In this document: one piece after another, positions 8,825-16,835 of the stretch
Position numbering within the stretch: the first letter of the stretch is position 1
How the letters are laid out: each line of letters opens with the position of its first letter
Assembly (NCBI GenBank): GCA_017428945.1
Contig: JAFRPW010000038.1
Span: 1 to 49,638 of the forward strand
DNA: 49,638 bases
DNA from: Bacteroidales bacterium
GTDB lineage: Bacteria > Bacteroidota > Bacteroidia > Bacteroidales > UBA932
Reading direction: 5' to 3'
Made by a program: the position numbers and the translations under genes
Notes under the pieces: model-generated
Told to the model about the DNA's origin: nothing
What the model saw: the letters and a program-made list of their open reading frames with translations, nothing else
Database searches by the model: none

Positions 8825-9498
8825 AAAAGCTGCTCCTCCTCCTGCTTTTTGGAGGCCCATTAGTGCTGGCCCAGCCAAAACAACTATCAGTAAAAGAGTT
8901 CCTTAAGCTCTCAAAGTCAGATACCACAAGCTATGTGGTCAAAGGCGTTGTGACCAAGGTCAGAAGCACCGTGAGCGGCAGCTTCTACCTGAAAGACAGC
9001 ACCGGTGAGCTCCTGGTCTACGGACTCCGGCACCCGGAGCACAAGGACTGGAACTTCAAACAGATGGATATCGTCAAAGGCGATACCCTTACCGTCCTGG
9101 GCAGGTTCACTGTTTACGACGGCACCACACTGGAGATGAAAGACGGCCGCCTCCTTGCCAAGGCCGATGGCCCGGACCACAACCTCCCCTTCATGGAACG
9201 CCTGGACCGCAAGCCATCGTTCAAAGGCCGGTCCGGAGAAGATGCGGAAAAAGCCTTCTGCGAGTGGGTCCAGGCCCGGGTCAAGACACCCGAAGGCAGT
9301 ACTGGCGGCACCGTGATGGTCCGCTTCGTGGTGGGCCGGAATGGCGGCGTGCAGGAGGTTCAGGTGCACAAGGGCGTGTCGCCTGAACTCAATGCCGAGG
9401 CCGTCCGGATAGTGTCATCGGCCCCCAAATGGAAGCCCGCCATGATGGATGGCGTTGTTGTCCGCATGACATACGTCATTCCGGTTGTATTTCCGTAA
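8821..9498 (+). CDS. Exported OB-fold plus TonB C-terminal domain protein
   Basis: A 225-residue protein. Residues 1-18 (MKKLLLLLLFGGPLVLAQ) are a signal peptide. Residues about 20-115 look like a small OB-fold (VVKGVVTKVRSTVSGSFYLKDSTGELLVYG...DTLTVLGRFTVYDG), a fold used by several periplasmic proteins. Residues about 140-225 match a TonB C-terminal domain (GGTVMVRFVVGRNGGVQEVQV...PKWKPAMMDGVVV). Classical TonB has an N-terminal membrane anchor and a Pro-rich spacer; both are missing, so this is probably not an energy transducer but an exported protein using the domain for binding. Co-transcribed with the PAS gene. Confidence 0.78.
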   Translation: MKKLLLLLLFGGPLVLAQPKQLSVKEFLKLSKSDTTSYVVKGVVTKVRSTVSGSFYLKDSTGELLVYGLRHPEHKDWNFKQMDIVKGDTLTVLGRFTVYDGTTLEMKDGRLLAKADGPDHNLPFMERLDRKPSFKGRSGEDAEKAFCEWVQARVKTPEGSTGGTVMVRFVVGRNGGVQEVQVHKGVSPELNAEAVRIVSSAPKWKPAMMDGVVVRMTYVIPVVFP

Positions 9499-9515
9499 TT
9501 AGTTTTAAGTTTTCA

Positions 9516-9729
9516 CGCGAAACAGACAGAGACCCGTAGTGATTTGTTTCACTGCGGGATTTCTGTCTTTACTACCGTAGTTAATACTCGCGAAACAGAC
9601 GGAGAGACGCTGTGGCGTGTTACGCGGAAGGTTGGGATTGGGAAGGGCGCGTTGAAAGTGTCTGTGAAACTGGTCTGGTGCGGTGAGTTGCTTGCGAAAC
9701 ATAGGAAATGGCGCTGTGGTATGTTTCGC
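9516..9729. repeat. Family 1 palindromes upstream of the transposase, three copies
   Basis: Copies at 9516-9551, 9591-9625 (right arm decayed to TGTTACG) and 9694-9729 (9-bp perfect arms GCGAAACAT / ATGTTTCGC). An extra half-site, TCTGTGAAAC, lies at 9661. Together with the following A+T-rich 9730-9871 stretch they fill the 373-base gap before the transposase. Confidence 0.85.
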
Positions 9730-9871
9730 ATGAAAAAGTATTTTATAACAAACTAAATATCAGAAGATCAAATAAATAAGAAAATAAATCAAAAAAATGC
9801 AAAGTTGTTAATTAGGCGGAATATAAAAACCTACTTATATTGTGTTCGGTTAAACAAAAGACCGAATATAT

Positions 9872-10834
9872 ATGAGAGAAATAGTTCATTTATGCATGTC
9901 ATCACATGACGAGGTCATGTTCAGAAACGAAGCCGACCTGGCGGCCGGCTTTAACACGTTAGCCTTGAAATCTTACCAGACAGATTCCCGCATACTTGCA
10001 GAAGGTTTCATCACTACTCACTTCCACACCCTGGCTCAAACTGACGATTATCATTTGCTGATGCGTCGGTTTCGCTACTGCTATACTCGTTACTTCAACA
10101 GCAAATATAAGAGAAAGGGCAGTTTAGGTGAGAAAAAGTGGTTCAGTATGAAAATTGACGGGGCTTACCATCTTATGACTGCTCTGAACTACGTAATGCG
10201 TCAAGGCTTACACCATGGACTGGCCAGTACGCCTTTCGGGTACAGGCACTGCTCTGCAAATGTAATTTTTCGCAAAGAACTGGGAAAGAACAATGAACCG
10301 GTCCTTATTGATGACGACCAGGTATTCAAATATCTTCCAGACCGCCATAAACTTCCCAAAGGCTGGAGGATGGATGAAAACGGGCTGATTCTAAGGGAGG
10401 ATGTCATAGATACTTCATACGTGGAACAGGTCTATATCACTCCTAGGAATTACCTGTTTCAAATGAATCGTATCACGGATGATAAGGTGTTAGAAGACCA
10501 GAAGAAAGAAAACACCCTTCCGCCCGTGACGCTGGATTCAATAGAACAGGGAGTACAGGGTTTTGACGTCCAGAAAGCCCTCGTCAATGAGCAAGGCCGT
10601 ATAAACAGGACCATAATGACTGATTTAGAACTATGCCACCTTATAGACGATGTCCTTCTTCCCCGCTATATAAAAGACCCCGAGGAGCAGTCCATCTACT
10701 TGCTTCCGATTTCAAAACGGCACGATATGGGCAACATACTATGGCACGCATCCGGTGATTCCAACAAAAAGGACAACCTCCTTGGTGGTAAAACGGTGAG
10801 TCCCTCCCAGATTCGCCGATGCCTTGCTCTATGA
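9872..10834 (+). CDS. Y1-type (HUH) transposase, RAYT-like
   Basis: A 320-residue protein. Residues 1-130 fit the Y1_Tnp fold of REP-associated tyrosine transposases: an HUH-type pair H50-F-H52 (TTHFHTLAQ), a basic segment NSKYKRKGSLGEKKWF as in the RAYT recipient-strand region, and NYVMRQGLHHGL, whose Tyr107 is the candidate catalytic tyrosine. The final 190 residues extend beyond the minimal RAYT and end with a helical, possibly DNA-binding segment (SPSQIRRCLAL). RAYTs are single-copy genes tied to short palindromes rather than classical IS ends. That is the arrangement here, with family 1 palindromes on both sides. It appears intact. Confidence 0.82.
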   Translation: MREIVHLCMSSHDEVMFRNEADLAAGFNTLALKSYQTDSRILAEGFITTHFHTLAQTDDYHLLMRRFRYCYTRYFNSKYKRKGSLGEKKWFSMKIDGAYHLMTALNYVMRQGLHHGLASTPFGYRHCSANVIFRKELGKNNEPVLIDDDQVFKYLPDRHKLPKGWRMDENGLILREDVIDTSYVEQVYITPRNYLFQMNRITDDKVLEDQKKENTLPPVTLDSIEQGVQGFDVQKALVNEQGRINRTIMTDLELCHLIDDVLLPRYIKDPEEQSIYLLPISKRHDMGNILWHASGDSNKKDNLLGGKTVSPSQIRRCLAL

Positions 10835-10852
10835 CAACCTTCCTTCCGTGCT

Positions 10853-11302
10853 GAAACAGACGTAGATGTGCTTCGGTGTGTTTCGTGTGGCGTACAGCGG
10901 GCAAAACAGGCCATTCAGGGCACTATTGATGTGCTGAAACAGATGGGGAAGTGCTGCTGTCTGTTTCGCGGAAGGGTGAGCATAGCCTAAAGACGTTACA
11001 GCAGTGCTTAATGATTGCGAAACAGACGTAAATATGCTTCGGCGTGTTTCGCGTGGCGGACAGCGGGCAAAACAGGCCATTCAGGGCACTATTGATGTGC
11101 TGAAACAGATGGGGAAGTGCTGCTGTCTGTTTCGCGGAAGGGTGAGCATAGCCTAAAGACATTACCGCAGTGCTTAATGATTGCGAAACAGACGTAGATG
11201 TGCTTCGGTGTGTTTCGAGTGGCGTACAGCGGGCAAAACAGGCCATTCAGGGCACTATTGATGTGCTGAAACAGATGGGGAAGTGCCGCTGTGTGTTTCG
11301 CA
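10853..11302. repeat. Tandem array: six palindromes at exact 83-bp spacing (166-bp unit)
   Basis: A 166-bp unit is repeated nearly three times, starting at 10853, 11019 and 11185. Each unit holds two 32-base palindromes, type A (GAAACAGACG...TGTTTC) and type B (GAAACAGATG...TCTGTTTC), alternating at 10853, 10936, 11019, 11102, 11185 and 11268, always 83 bases apart. Between them are conserved stretches such as GCAAAACAGGCCATTCAGGG and GAGCATAGCCTAAAGAC. Part of the latter also occurs at 8236. The unit copies differ at only a few positions, mostly in the A palindrome, so the duplication is recent. There is no gene in 10835-11360. Confidence 0.92.
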
Positions 11303-11325
11303 AGAGAAAGAGCACATGGTCAGCC

Positions 11326-11356
11326 TTTTATTATCTCAAAATAATAGCTATATTTG
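11326..11356 (+). promoter_or_regulatory. Promoter of the GH43-GH88 gene
   Basis: TTTT (11326-11329), 19 bases, then TATATTTG (11349-11356), an exact -7 match. The ATG at 11361 follows after four bases, so a leaderless transcript is likely if this box is used. Confidence 0.6.
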
Positions 11357-11360
11357 AAAT

Positions 11361-14144
11361 ATGAAAAAACTAGCCGTCATAGCCGCACTGCTGGCATTTG
11401 CTGCATGTGCCCCTAAAACCACCGTAAAGTATACCAACCCCGTCCTTCATATGGATTACTCGGATCCGGATGCCATCAGGGTGGGTGAGGACTACTGGAT
11501 GACGGCATCGTCCTTCAACTGTTTTCCCGGCCTGCCCATACTGCACTCAAAGGATCTGGTGCATTGGGAACTGGTGGGCGCTGCGCTTACGGACTATCCC
11601 TCAGACGGTTCTGCCGATGACTTCCGTACCACGGTCCATCACGGCAAGGCGGTCTGGGCCCCGGCAATAAGGTATCACGACGGCTGGTTCTACATCTTCG
11701 TAGGGGACCCGGACCGCGGCATCTTCATGGTGCGTACCCAGGACCCAGCCGGAAAGTGGGAAAAGCCCGTCTGGGTGGTTCGGGAGAAGGGGTTCATCGA
11801 CCCGTGCCCTCTCTGGGACGATGACGGCAGGGCATGGCTCTCCCATGGCCTTGCCGGCTCCCGCGCAGGGCTCAAGAGCGTCCTTTTCGTTGCGCCGATG
11901 TCCCCTGACGGCACCCGTCTGGAAGGCCCTTCCCGCATTGTATACGATGGCCACATGACCCAGCCCACCATAGAAGGCACCAAGCTTTACAAACGGGGCG
12001 GCTGGTACTATATCTTCTCTCCGGCTGGCGGCGTAGCCACCGGCTGGCAGACCGTCCTCCGCTCAAAGGACCCTTACGGCCCCTGGGAAGAGCGCATCGT
12101 GATGGCCTGGGCGCCTGGAACCGTAAACGGTCCCCATCAGGGCGCCTGGGTTGACGCCCCGGACGGCTCCAGCTGGTTCCTCCACTTCCAGGACAAAGGA
12201 GCCTATGGCCGCATAGTCCACCTCCAGCCCATGACCTGGCTTGCCGATGACTGGCCCCTCATAGGCGAAGACCCTGACGGAGACGGCGTGGGCCAGCCTG
12301 TTGCAGGCGGCATGGTACCCTCCGTCATTGCCGTCTGCGACCACTCTGTCATTGCCGGCTGCGACCCCTCTGTCATTGCCGGCTGCGACCGGCAATCTCC
12401 CATCGGCCTGCCCCTGGCCTGGCAGTACCCTGCCATCCCCGGCCCTTACTGGCACATGGCGCTGCCAGATGGCATCAGGCTCTACAGCGTGGAGCAAAAA
12501 TGGCCCTACACCAGCCTCTGGGACTGTCCCAACGTGCTTCAGCAGAAGTTTCCGGCAGAGTACTTCCAGGTTACAGCACGCCTCAGCTTCCAGCCCAATC
12601 CACAGCTTAAGCAGCGCGGAGAAACCGCCGGCTTTGTTGTCATGGGCAACGACTACGCTGGCCTCAGAATCACAGATACCGCAGATGGCGCAGCGCTCAG
12701 CTATATAGAGTGCATAGGCGCTTCAAAGGGTGCCTCGGAAACGGCCTCACAGCTATGCATTCTGCCATATACTTCCAACCCCCAGCCGCACCGATATGAA
12801 TCCCGCAATGTCCCTCTGGTACATTACCCGGACCGCCAGGAAGCCTTGCTATGGGTAAAGTTGGAAGTGGCTCCAAAGTCCGTGGAAGGCAATGTCCCGG
12901 ATGCCATATGCCGTTTCTCCTACAGCCTGGACGGTGACAATTGGACACAGGCCGGCAGTCCCTTCACCGCCCAGCCGGAGCTCTGGATAGGCGCCAAGTG
13001 GGGATTCTTCCATAACCGCTTCAGCCCCAAGAATGACGCCGGATGGCTTGATATCACTCAACTGAAGGTCATTGCATCCAACGCACAGGAGCCAGTCGAC
13101 ACATACAGAATCACATCCCTGGCGTCCAGGCAGTGTGCGAGACTGGAAACGGAGCTTACAGACACCACCATGCCCCGGAACTTCCAGGACGGCAAGGTGA
13201 ATACCTCCAACCTCCGCTGGTGGTGCAGCGGCTTCTATCCCGGAACACTCTGGTACACTTACAAACTGGGCGGAGACACAAAGGAGCTTGCCCTGAGGCA
13301 GACAGCCAAAATGATGGACGTGGAAAAGCTGAACCCGGACCACGACATCGGCTTCCAGGTAATGAGCTCCGTAGCCATGGCTTACAAAGAGACGGGGGAC
13401 AGCCTGTATCTTCCCGTTATCCGCAGGGCTGCGGAAAAGCTGGCGGCCCGTTTCTCTGACGTCACTGGAACCATAAAGAGCTGGGACTGGGATACTTACC
13501 CCGTCATAATAGACAATATGATGAACCTGGAGCTTCTCACCTATGCCTCCAGGCTCTTCAATGAACCAAGGTGGAACGATATCGCAATAACCCACGCCCG
13601 CACAACGGCAAAGAACCACTTCCGCAAGGACTATTCATGCTACCATCTTGTAGACTACAACTCCAAAGACGGCAGCATCCTCAAAAAGCAGACGGTCCAG
13701 GGCTATTCCGACGACTCCGCATGGGCTCGCGGCCAGGCCTGGGCACTCTACGGCTACACAATGATGTACCGTGAAACCGGCCTTGAGGAGTTCCTCTCCC
13801 AGGCGGAGCACATTGCGGCCTTCCTAATGCCAAAGCTCAAAGGCCGCCCTGTCCCCAACTGGGATTACGATGCCCCTGAGCAGCAGGACGACGCATCGGC
13901 CGCGGCCATAATGGCATCGGCCTTCCTGGAACTGGCCACACTATCCGGTAATGGGATGTACCGGACCCAGGCAGAAGAGATTCTCCGGGCACTCTGCACA
14001 GAAAACTACCTCTGCCGGGAAGGCGAGTACGGCGGTTTCATCCTGAGGCACAGCACCGGCCATTATCCCGCAGGCTCGGAGGTGGACGTCCCCATCTCCT
14101 ATGCCGATTATTACTTCATGGAGGCTCTTTGGCGCTATAATTAG
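11361..14144 (+). CDS. GH43 / GH88 fusion glycoside hydrolase, lipoprotein
   Basis: A 927-residue lipoprotein (MKKLAVIAALLAFAACA, Cys16) with two catalytic parts. Residues about 24-320 are a GH43 five-bladed propeller: catalytic-base Asp35 in YSDPDAI, a second conserved Asp in GFIDPCPLWDDDG, and an acid Glu near residue 205 in TIEGTKLY, typical of beta-xylosidase/arabinofuranosidase-like enzymes. Residues about 365-575 form the beta-sandwich often seen C-terminal in this GH43 group. Residues about 590-927 are a GH88 (alpha/alpha)6 unsaturated glucuronyl hydrolase: WWCSGFYPGTLWYTY, Asp662 in HDIGF, Asp718 in VIIDNMMNL, and GYSDDSAWARGQAW. The linker holds a repeat-derived SVIAGCD tandem. Encoded just ahead of kduD and kduI, it would release unsaturated uronates at the cell surface. 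I know these families as separate proteins, so the fusion is unusual. Confidence 0.88.
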   Translation: MKKLAVIAALLAFAACAPKTTVKYTNPVLHMDYSDPDAIRVGEDYWMTASSFNCFPGLPILHSKDLVHWELVGAALTDYPSDGSADDFRTTVHHGKAVWAPAIRYHDGWFYIFVGDPDRGIFMVRTQDPAGKWEKPVWVVREKGFIDPCPLWDDDGRAWLSHGLAGSRAGLKSVLFVAPMSPDGTRLEGPSRIVYDGHMTQPTIEGTKLYKRGGWYYIFSPAGGVATGWQTVLRSKDPYGPWEERIVMAWAPGTVNGPHQGAWVDAPDGSSWFLHFQDKGAYGRIVHLQPMTWLADDWPLIGEDPDGDGVGQPVAGGMVPSVIAVCDHSVIAGCDPSVIAGCDRQSPIGLPLAWQYPAIPGPYWHMALPDGIRLYSVEQKWPYTSLWDCPNVLQQKFPAEYFQVTARLSFQPNPQLKQRGETAGFVVMGNDYAGLRITDTADGAALSYIECIGASKGASETASQLCILPYTSNPQPHRYESRNVPLVHYPDRQEALLWVKLEVAPKSVEGNVPDAICRFSYSLDGDNWTQAGSPFTAQPELWIGAKWGFFHNRFSPKNDAGWLDITQLKVIASNAQEPVDTYRITSLASRQCARLETELTDTTMPRNFQDGKVNTSNLRWWCSGFYPGTLWYTYKLGGDTKELALRQTAKMMDVEKLNPDHDIGFQVMSSVAMAYKETGDSLYLPVIRRAAEKLAARFSDVTGTIKSWDWDTYPVIIDNMMNLELLTYASRLFNEPRWNDIAITHARTTAKNHFRKDYSCYHLVDYNSKDGSILKKQTVQGYSDDSAWARGQAWALYGYTMMYRETGLEEFLSQAEHIAAFLMPKLKGRPVPNWDYDAPEQQDDASAAAIMASAFLELATLSGNGMYRTQAEEILRALCTENYLCREGEYGGFILRHSTGHYPAGSEVDVPISYADYYFMEALWRYN
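12321..12396. repeat. In-frame palindromic element with 24-bp tandem copies inside the GH43-GH88 gene
   Basis: Three 24-bp units start at 12321, 12345 and 12369 and encode SVIA.CD three times (residues about 321-345). The last copy ends in a perfect palindrome, ATTGCCGG (12375-12382), 6-base loop, CCGGCAAT (12389-12396). The stretch sits in the linker after the GH43 propeller and keeps the frame. The peptide SVIAGCDRQSP is of the kind produced when mobile palindromic repeats are translated. Confidence 0.8.
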
Positions 14145-14175
14145 TTGATATTTATTTCAAACGTTTGTATATTTG
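14145..14175 (+). promoter_or_regulatory. kdu promoter with LacI-type operator
   Basis: TTG (14145-14147), 20 bases, TATATTTG (14168-14175). The perfect palindrome CAAACGTTTG (14158-14167) fills the space right against the -7 box. AAACGTTT cores with a central CG are typical of LacI-family operators, so repression by a uronate-sensing LacI-type protein is a reasonable inference; no such regulator is in the window. Confidence 0.6.
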
Positions 14176-14203
14176 CAGAATAACAGCACATAAAAACAAT
14201 ATC

Positions 14204-15007
14204 ATGACCAACATTTTCTCTCTCGAAGGCAAGAACGCATGGATTACCGGCGCTTCTTACGGAATCGGGTTCAACATTGCCAAGGCATTCGTGGCCGCAG
14301 GCATCAAGAACATCATTTTCAACGACATCAACGAGGCGGCCCTGGAGCGCGGTCTCAATAACTACAAAGAGGCCGGCATCACCAACGTGCACGGCTATGT
14401 CTGCGACGTCACCAATGAGGTCGTCGTCAAGGAAACCGTAGAGAGAATACACGCGGAGGTTGGTCAGATAGACATCCTGGTGAACAACGCCGGCATCATC
14501 AAGCGCATCCCCATGCACGAGATGAAGCGCGCGGAATTCCAGCAGGTCATCGACGTAGACCTGGTGGCTCCCTACATCGTCTCCAGCGCCGTCCTTCCGG
14601 AAATGATGGAGCGCCGCGAGGGCAAGATTATCAACATCTGCTCAATGATGAGCGAGCTTGGCCGTGAGACCGTGAGCGCCTACGCCGCAGCAAAGGGCGG
14701 TCTCAAGATGCTCACCCGCAATATCTGCTCCGAGTACGGAGAGTACAACATCCAGTGCAACGGAATCGGCCCCGGCTACATCGCCACTCCCCAGACCGCA
14801 CCTCTTCGTGAAAGGCAGCCCGACGGCTCCCGCCATCCCTTCGACTCCTTCATCTGCGCCAAGACCCCCGCGGGCCGCTGGCTTGAACCGGAAGAGCTTG
14901 GCGGTCCAGCAGTGTTCCTGGCCTCCCACGCATCTGACGCCGTGAACGGCCACATCCTCTATGTGGACGGCGGTATCCTGGCTTACATCGGAAAACAACC
15001 TCAGTAA
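14204..15007 (+). CDS. kduD: 2-deoxy-D-gluconate 3-dehydrogenase / DKI reductase, KduD-like SDR
   Basis: A 267-residue classical short-chain dehydrogenase. It has the cofactor motif TGASYGIG (15-22), NNAG (94-97) and the catalytic Ser147 and Tyr160-x3-Lys164 (AYAAAKGG). KduD reduces 2,5-diketo-3-deoxygluconate to 2-keto-3-deoxygluconate with NADH, after KduI, in breakdown of unsaturated uronates. The frame opens at 14165, but the start at 14204 matches SDR N termini and leaves a 28-base leader after the promoter. One base separates its stop from the kduI ATG. Gluconate 5-dehydrogenase is the closest alternative; the kduI neighbour decides for KduD. Confidence 0.88.
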   Translation: MTNIFSLEGKNAWITGASYGIGFNIAKAFVAAGIKNIIFNDINEAALERGLNNYKEAGITNVHGYVCDVTNEVVVKETVERIHAEVGQIDILVNNAGIIKRIPMHEMKRAEFQQVIDVDLVAPYIVSSAVLPEMMERREGKIINICSMMSELGRETVSAYAAAKGGLKMLTRNICSEYGEYNIQCNGIGPGYIATPQTAPLRERQPDGSRHPFDSFICAKTPAGRWLEPEELGGPAVFLASHASDAVNGHILYVDGGILAYIGKQPQ

Positions 15008-15008
15008 T

Positions 15009-15854
15009 ATGGCAAAAGTTAACTGCACCGTGCGTCAGGCTTCCAGCAACCTGGACGCAAAACACTATGATACAGAGCGTATCCGTAAGGAATATCTGGT
15101 AGAGAACGTGATGGTCCCGGATGAAATCAACATGGTCTACTCCATGTTCGACCGCATCATCGCCGGCGGCGCCGTCCCCGTAAAGGAAGAGCTCGTGCTC
15201 ACCGCCCCGGACATCCTCAGGGCCGATTTCTTTACCCAGCGCCGCGAGCTTGGCATCATCAACGTCGGCGGCACCGGCATCGTCAAGGTAGGGGACGATG
15301 AGTACACCATTCCCTTCAAGGAGGCCATATACATCGGCCGCGGAAACCGCCACGTCTCCTTCCGCAGCCTGGACCCCGCAAACCCCGCCAAGTTCTACTT
15401 CAACTCCGCCACCGCCCACAAGGAAACCGGCGTGAAGCAGATATCCAAGAAGGACGCCGTGGTAATGCACCTGGGCTCCCTTGAAGAGTCCAACGAAAGG
15501 ACCATCAACCGTCTCCTGGTGAAGGAAGTGGTCCCTTGCTGCCAGCTTCAGATGGGTATGACGGAACTGGCTCCCGGAAGCACCTGGAACACCATGCCCG
15601 CCCACACCCACGACCGCCGCATGGAAGTTTACTTCTATTTTGAGCTCCCTGACGATGCCGCAGTTTGCCATTTCATGGGAGAACCCCAGGAAACCCGCCA
15701 CATCTGGATGCACAACGAGCAGGCCGTAATCTCCCCCCAGTGGAGCATTCACAGCGCCTGTGCAACCCGCAATTACACCTTCATCTGGGGCATGTGCGGA
15801 GAGAACGACGACTACGGCGACATGGACGGCTGTAAAACCACAGACCTCAGATAA
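15009..15854 (+). CDS. kduI: 5-keto-4-deoxyuronate isomerase KduI
   Basis: A 281-residue cupin-fold isomerase that converts 5-keto-4-deoxyuronate (DKI precursor) to 2,5-diketo-3-deoxygluconate in the cytoplasm. The metal ligands are all present and offset by three from the E. coli numbering: His199 and His201 (PAHTHDRRMEVYFYF), Glu206 and His248 (SPQWSIHSACA). Length agrees with the family (about 278). The start at 15009 is chosen because the upstream codons belong to the kduD end. Its stop overlaps the next ATG by one base (TAATG). Confidence 0.95.
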   Translation: MAKVNCTVRQASSNLDAKHYDTERIRKEYLVENVMVPDEINMVYSMFDRIIAGGAVPVKEELVLTAPDILRADFFTQRRELGIINVGGTGIVKVGDDEYTIPFKEAIYIGRGNRHVSFRSLDPANPAKFYFNSATAHKETGVKQISKKDAVVMHLGSLEESNERTINRLLVKEVVPCCQLQMGMTELAPGSTWNTMPAHTHDRRMEVYFYFELPDDAAVCHFMGEPQETRHIWMHNEQAVISPQWSIHSACATRNYTFIWGMCGENDDYGDMDGCKTTDLR

Positions 15855-16714
15855 TGAAACGTTTACTCATACTTGCTGCCGCCGTCCTCGGGATGGCGGC
15901 TTGCGCTCCCAAGCCGGAGCATAAAGTCATGGCCCGCGCCGTCCCGGAGCGTGCCGATGACTTCGTCTTCGAAAATGATCTCATTGCCGGCCGCTTCTAC
16001 GGAAAGGCTCTTGAAGGCAACCCCACTTCCCCCGGCCTTGACATCTGGGTAAAACTGCCCGGAAAGCTTGTTGCCGACGAGTGGTATGCCGGTGCAATGG
16101 AAGACCCTGACTACTATCACCACAACCACGGCGGCAAGGACTGCTACAAGGTATCGGTATCCCTTGGCGGCGGCGCCAGCGTGCCTTTCATAGACGGAAA
16201 GCTTTGCTATCCCGCCACCAACTACCGTAGCTGCGAGGTCCTGGAGACCACGCCGGACAAGGTTGTGTTCGCCCTTCACTACCCTCAGTGGGAGGTCGCA
16301 GAAGGCATACTCGTCACCCTTGACAAGAAGATTACCGTCACCGCCGGCAGCTACTTCACAGCTGCGGAAGACACCTACACCTTCACCGGTGCCGATGAGC
16401 TTACTGTCGCCGCCGGTTTCAAGCTCCACAGCGCCCAGGGCACCGTAGCGGAAACTCAGGAAACCGCCTGCAGCTATGCCATCTGGGAGAAGGCATCGGA
16501 CCAGAGCATAGAGCCGGAGGACGGCATGCTTGGCGTAGCCGTCGTCCTTCCCGGTGCAGAGAAGGTCTTTGCATGCGGGGAACTTGACCACGCCCTCCTT
16601 CTCAAGACCATAAAGTCCGGGGAAAGCGTGAACTACTGCTTCGGTTCCTGCTGGTCCAAGGGCAACATCCAGGAGCCCGCGGATTGGTTCAAGATGGTTG
16701 CCGGGCTTAAGTAA
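15854..16714 (+). CDS. DUF4861-family lipoprotein
   Basis: A 286-residue lipoprotein (MKRLLILAAAVLGMAACA) that matches the DUF4861 pattern: an N-terminal FENDLIAGRFYGKALEG, a DYYHHNHGGKDCYKVSVSLGGG segment and a C-terminal CFGSCWSKGNI. The fold is expected to be a large beta-sandwich. The family is common beside pectin and uronate genes in Bacteroidota, but I do not know an established reaction for it. The conserved His-rich HHNHGG stretch could be an active or metal site. Last gene of the kdu operon, so it likely acts on a uronate-containing sugar at the cell surface. Confidence 0.8.
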   Translation: MKRLLILAAAVLGMAACAPKPEHKVMARAVPERADDFVFENDLIAGRFYGKALEGNPTSPGLDIWVKLPGKLVADEWYAGAMEDPDYYHHNHGGKDCYKVSVSLGGGASVPFIDGKLCYPATNYRSCEVLETTPDKVVFALHYPQWEVAEGILVTLDKKITVTAGSYFTAAEDTYTFTGADELTVAAGFKLHSAQGTVAETQETACSYAIWEKASDQSIEPEDGMLGVAVVLPGAEKVFACGELDHALLLKTIKSGESVNYCFGSCWSKGNIQEPADWFKMVAGLK

Positions 16715-16748
16715 CCTGGATCTTTAAGGCTTCTGCAGCCTTTGTTAC
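16711..16748 (+). terminator. Possible hairpin at the end of the kdu operon
   Basis: AAGGCT (16726-16731) pairs with AGCCTT (16737-16742), with an outer GTAAC/GTTAC pair (16711-16715 / 16744-16748). There is no long T run, so the call is tentative. Confidence 0.35.
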
Positions 16749-16772
16749 CCACCTCCGCCATCATCCATGCCC

Positions 16773-16810
16773 CGCGAAACACACCGCGGGGCGTTTTTGT
16801 CTGTTTCGCG
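16773..16810. repeat. Family 1 palindrome, left flank of the composite array
   Basis: CGCGAAACA (16773-16781) and TGTTTCGCG (16802-16810), perfect 9-bp arms, loop 20 bases. Same arms as around the Y1 transposase about 6 kb upstream. Confidence 0.85.
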
Positions 16811-16835
16811 CAGCCCCCCCACCTCCCCAAACACC

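Noticed and set aside
10829-11246. Minus-strand frames starting MACFARC and similar in the repeat array
   Set aside because: They are repeated translations of the 166-bp unit with no start context and change wherever the repeat changes.
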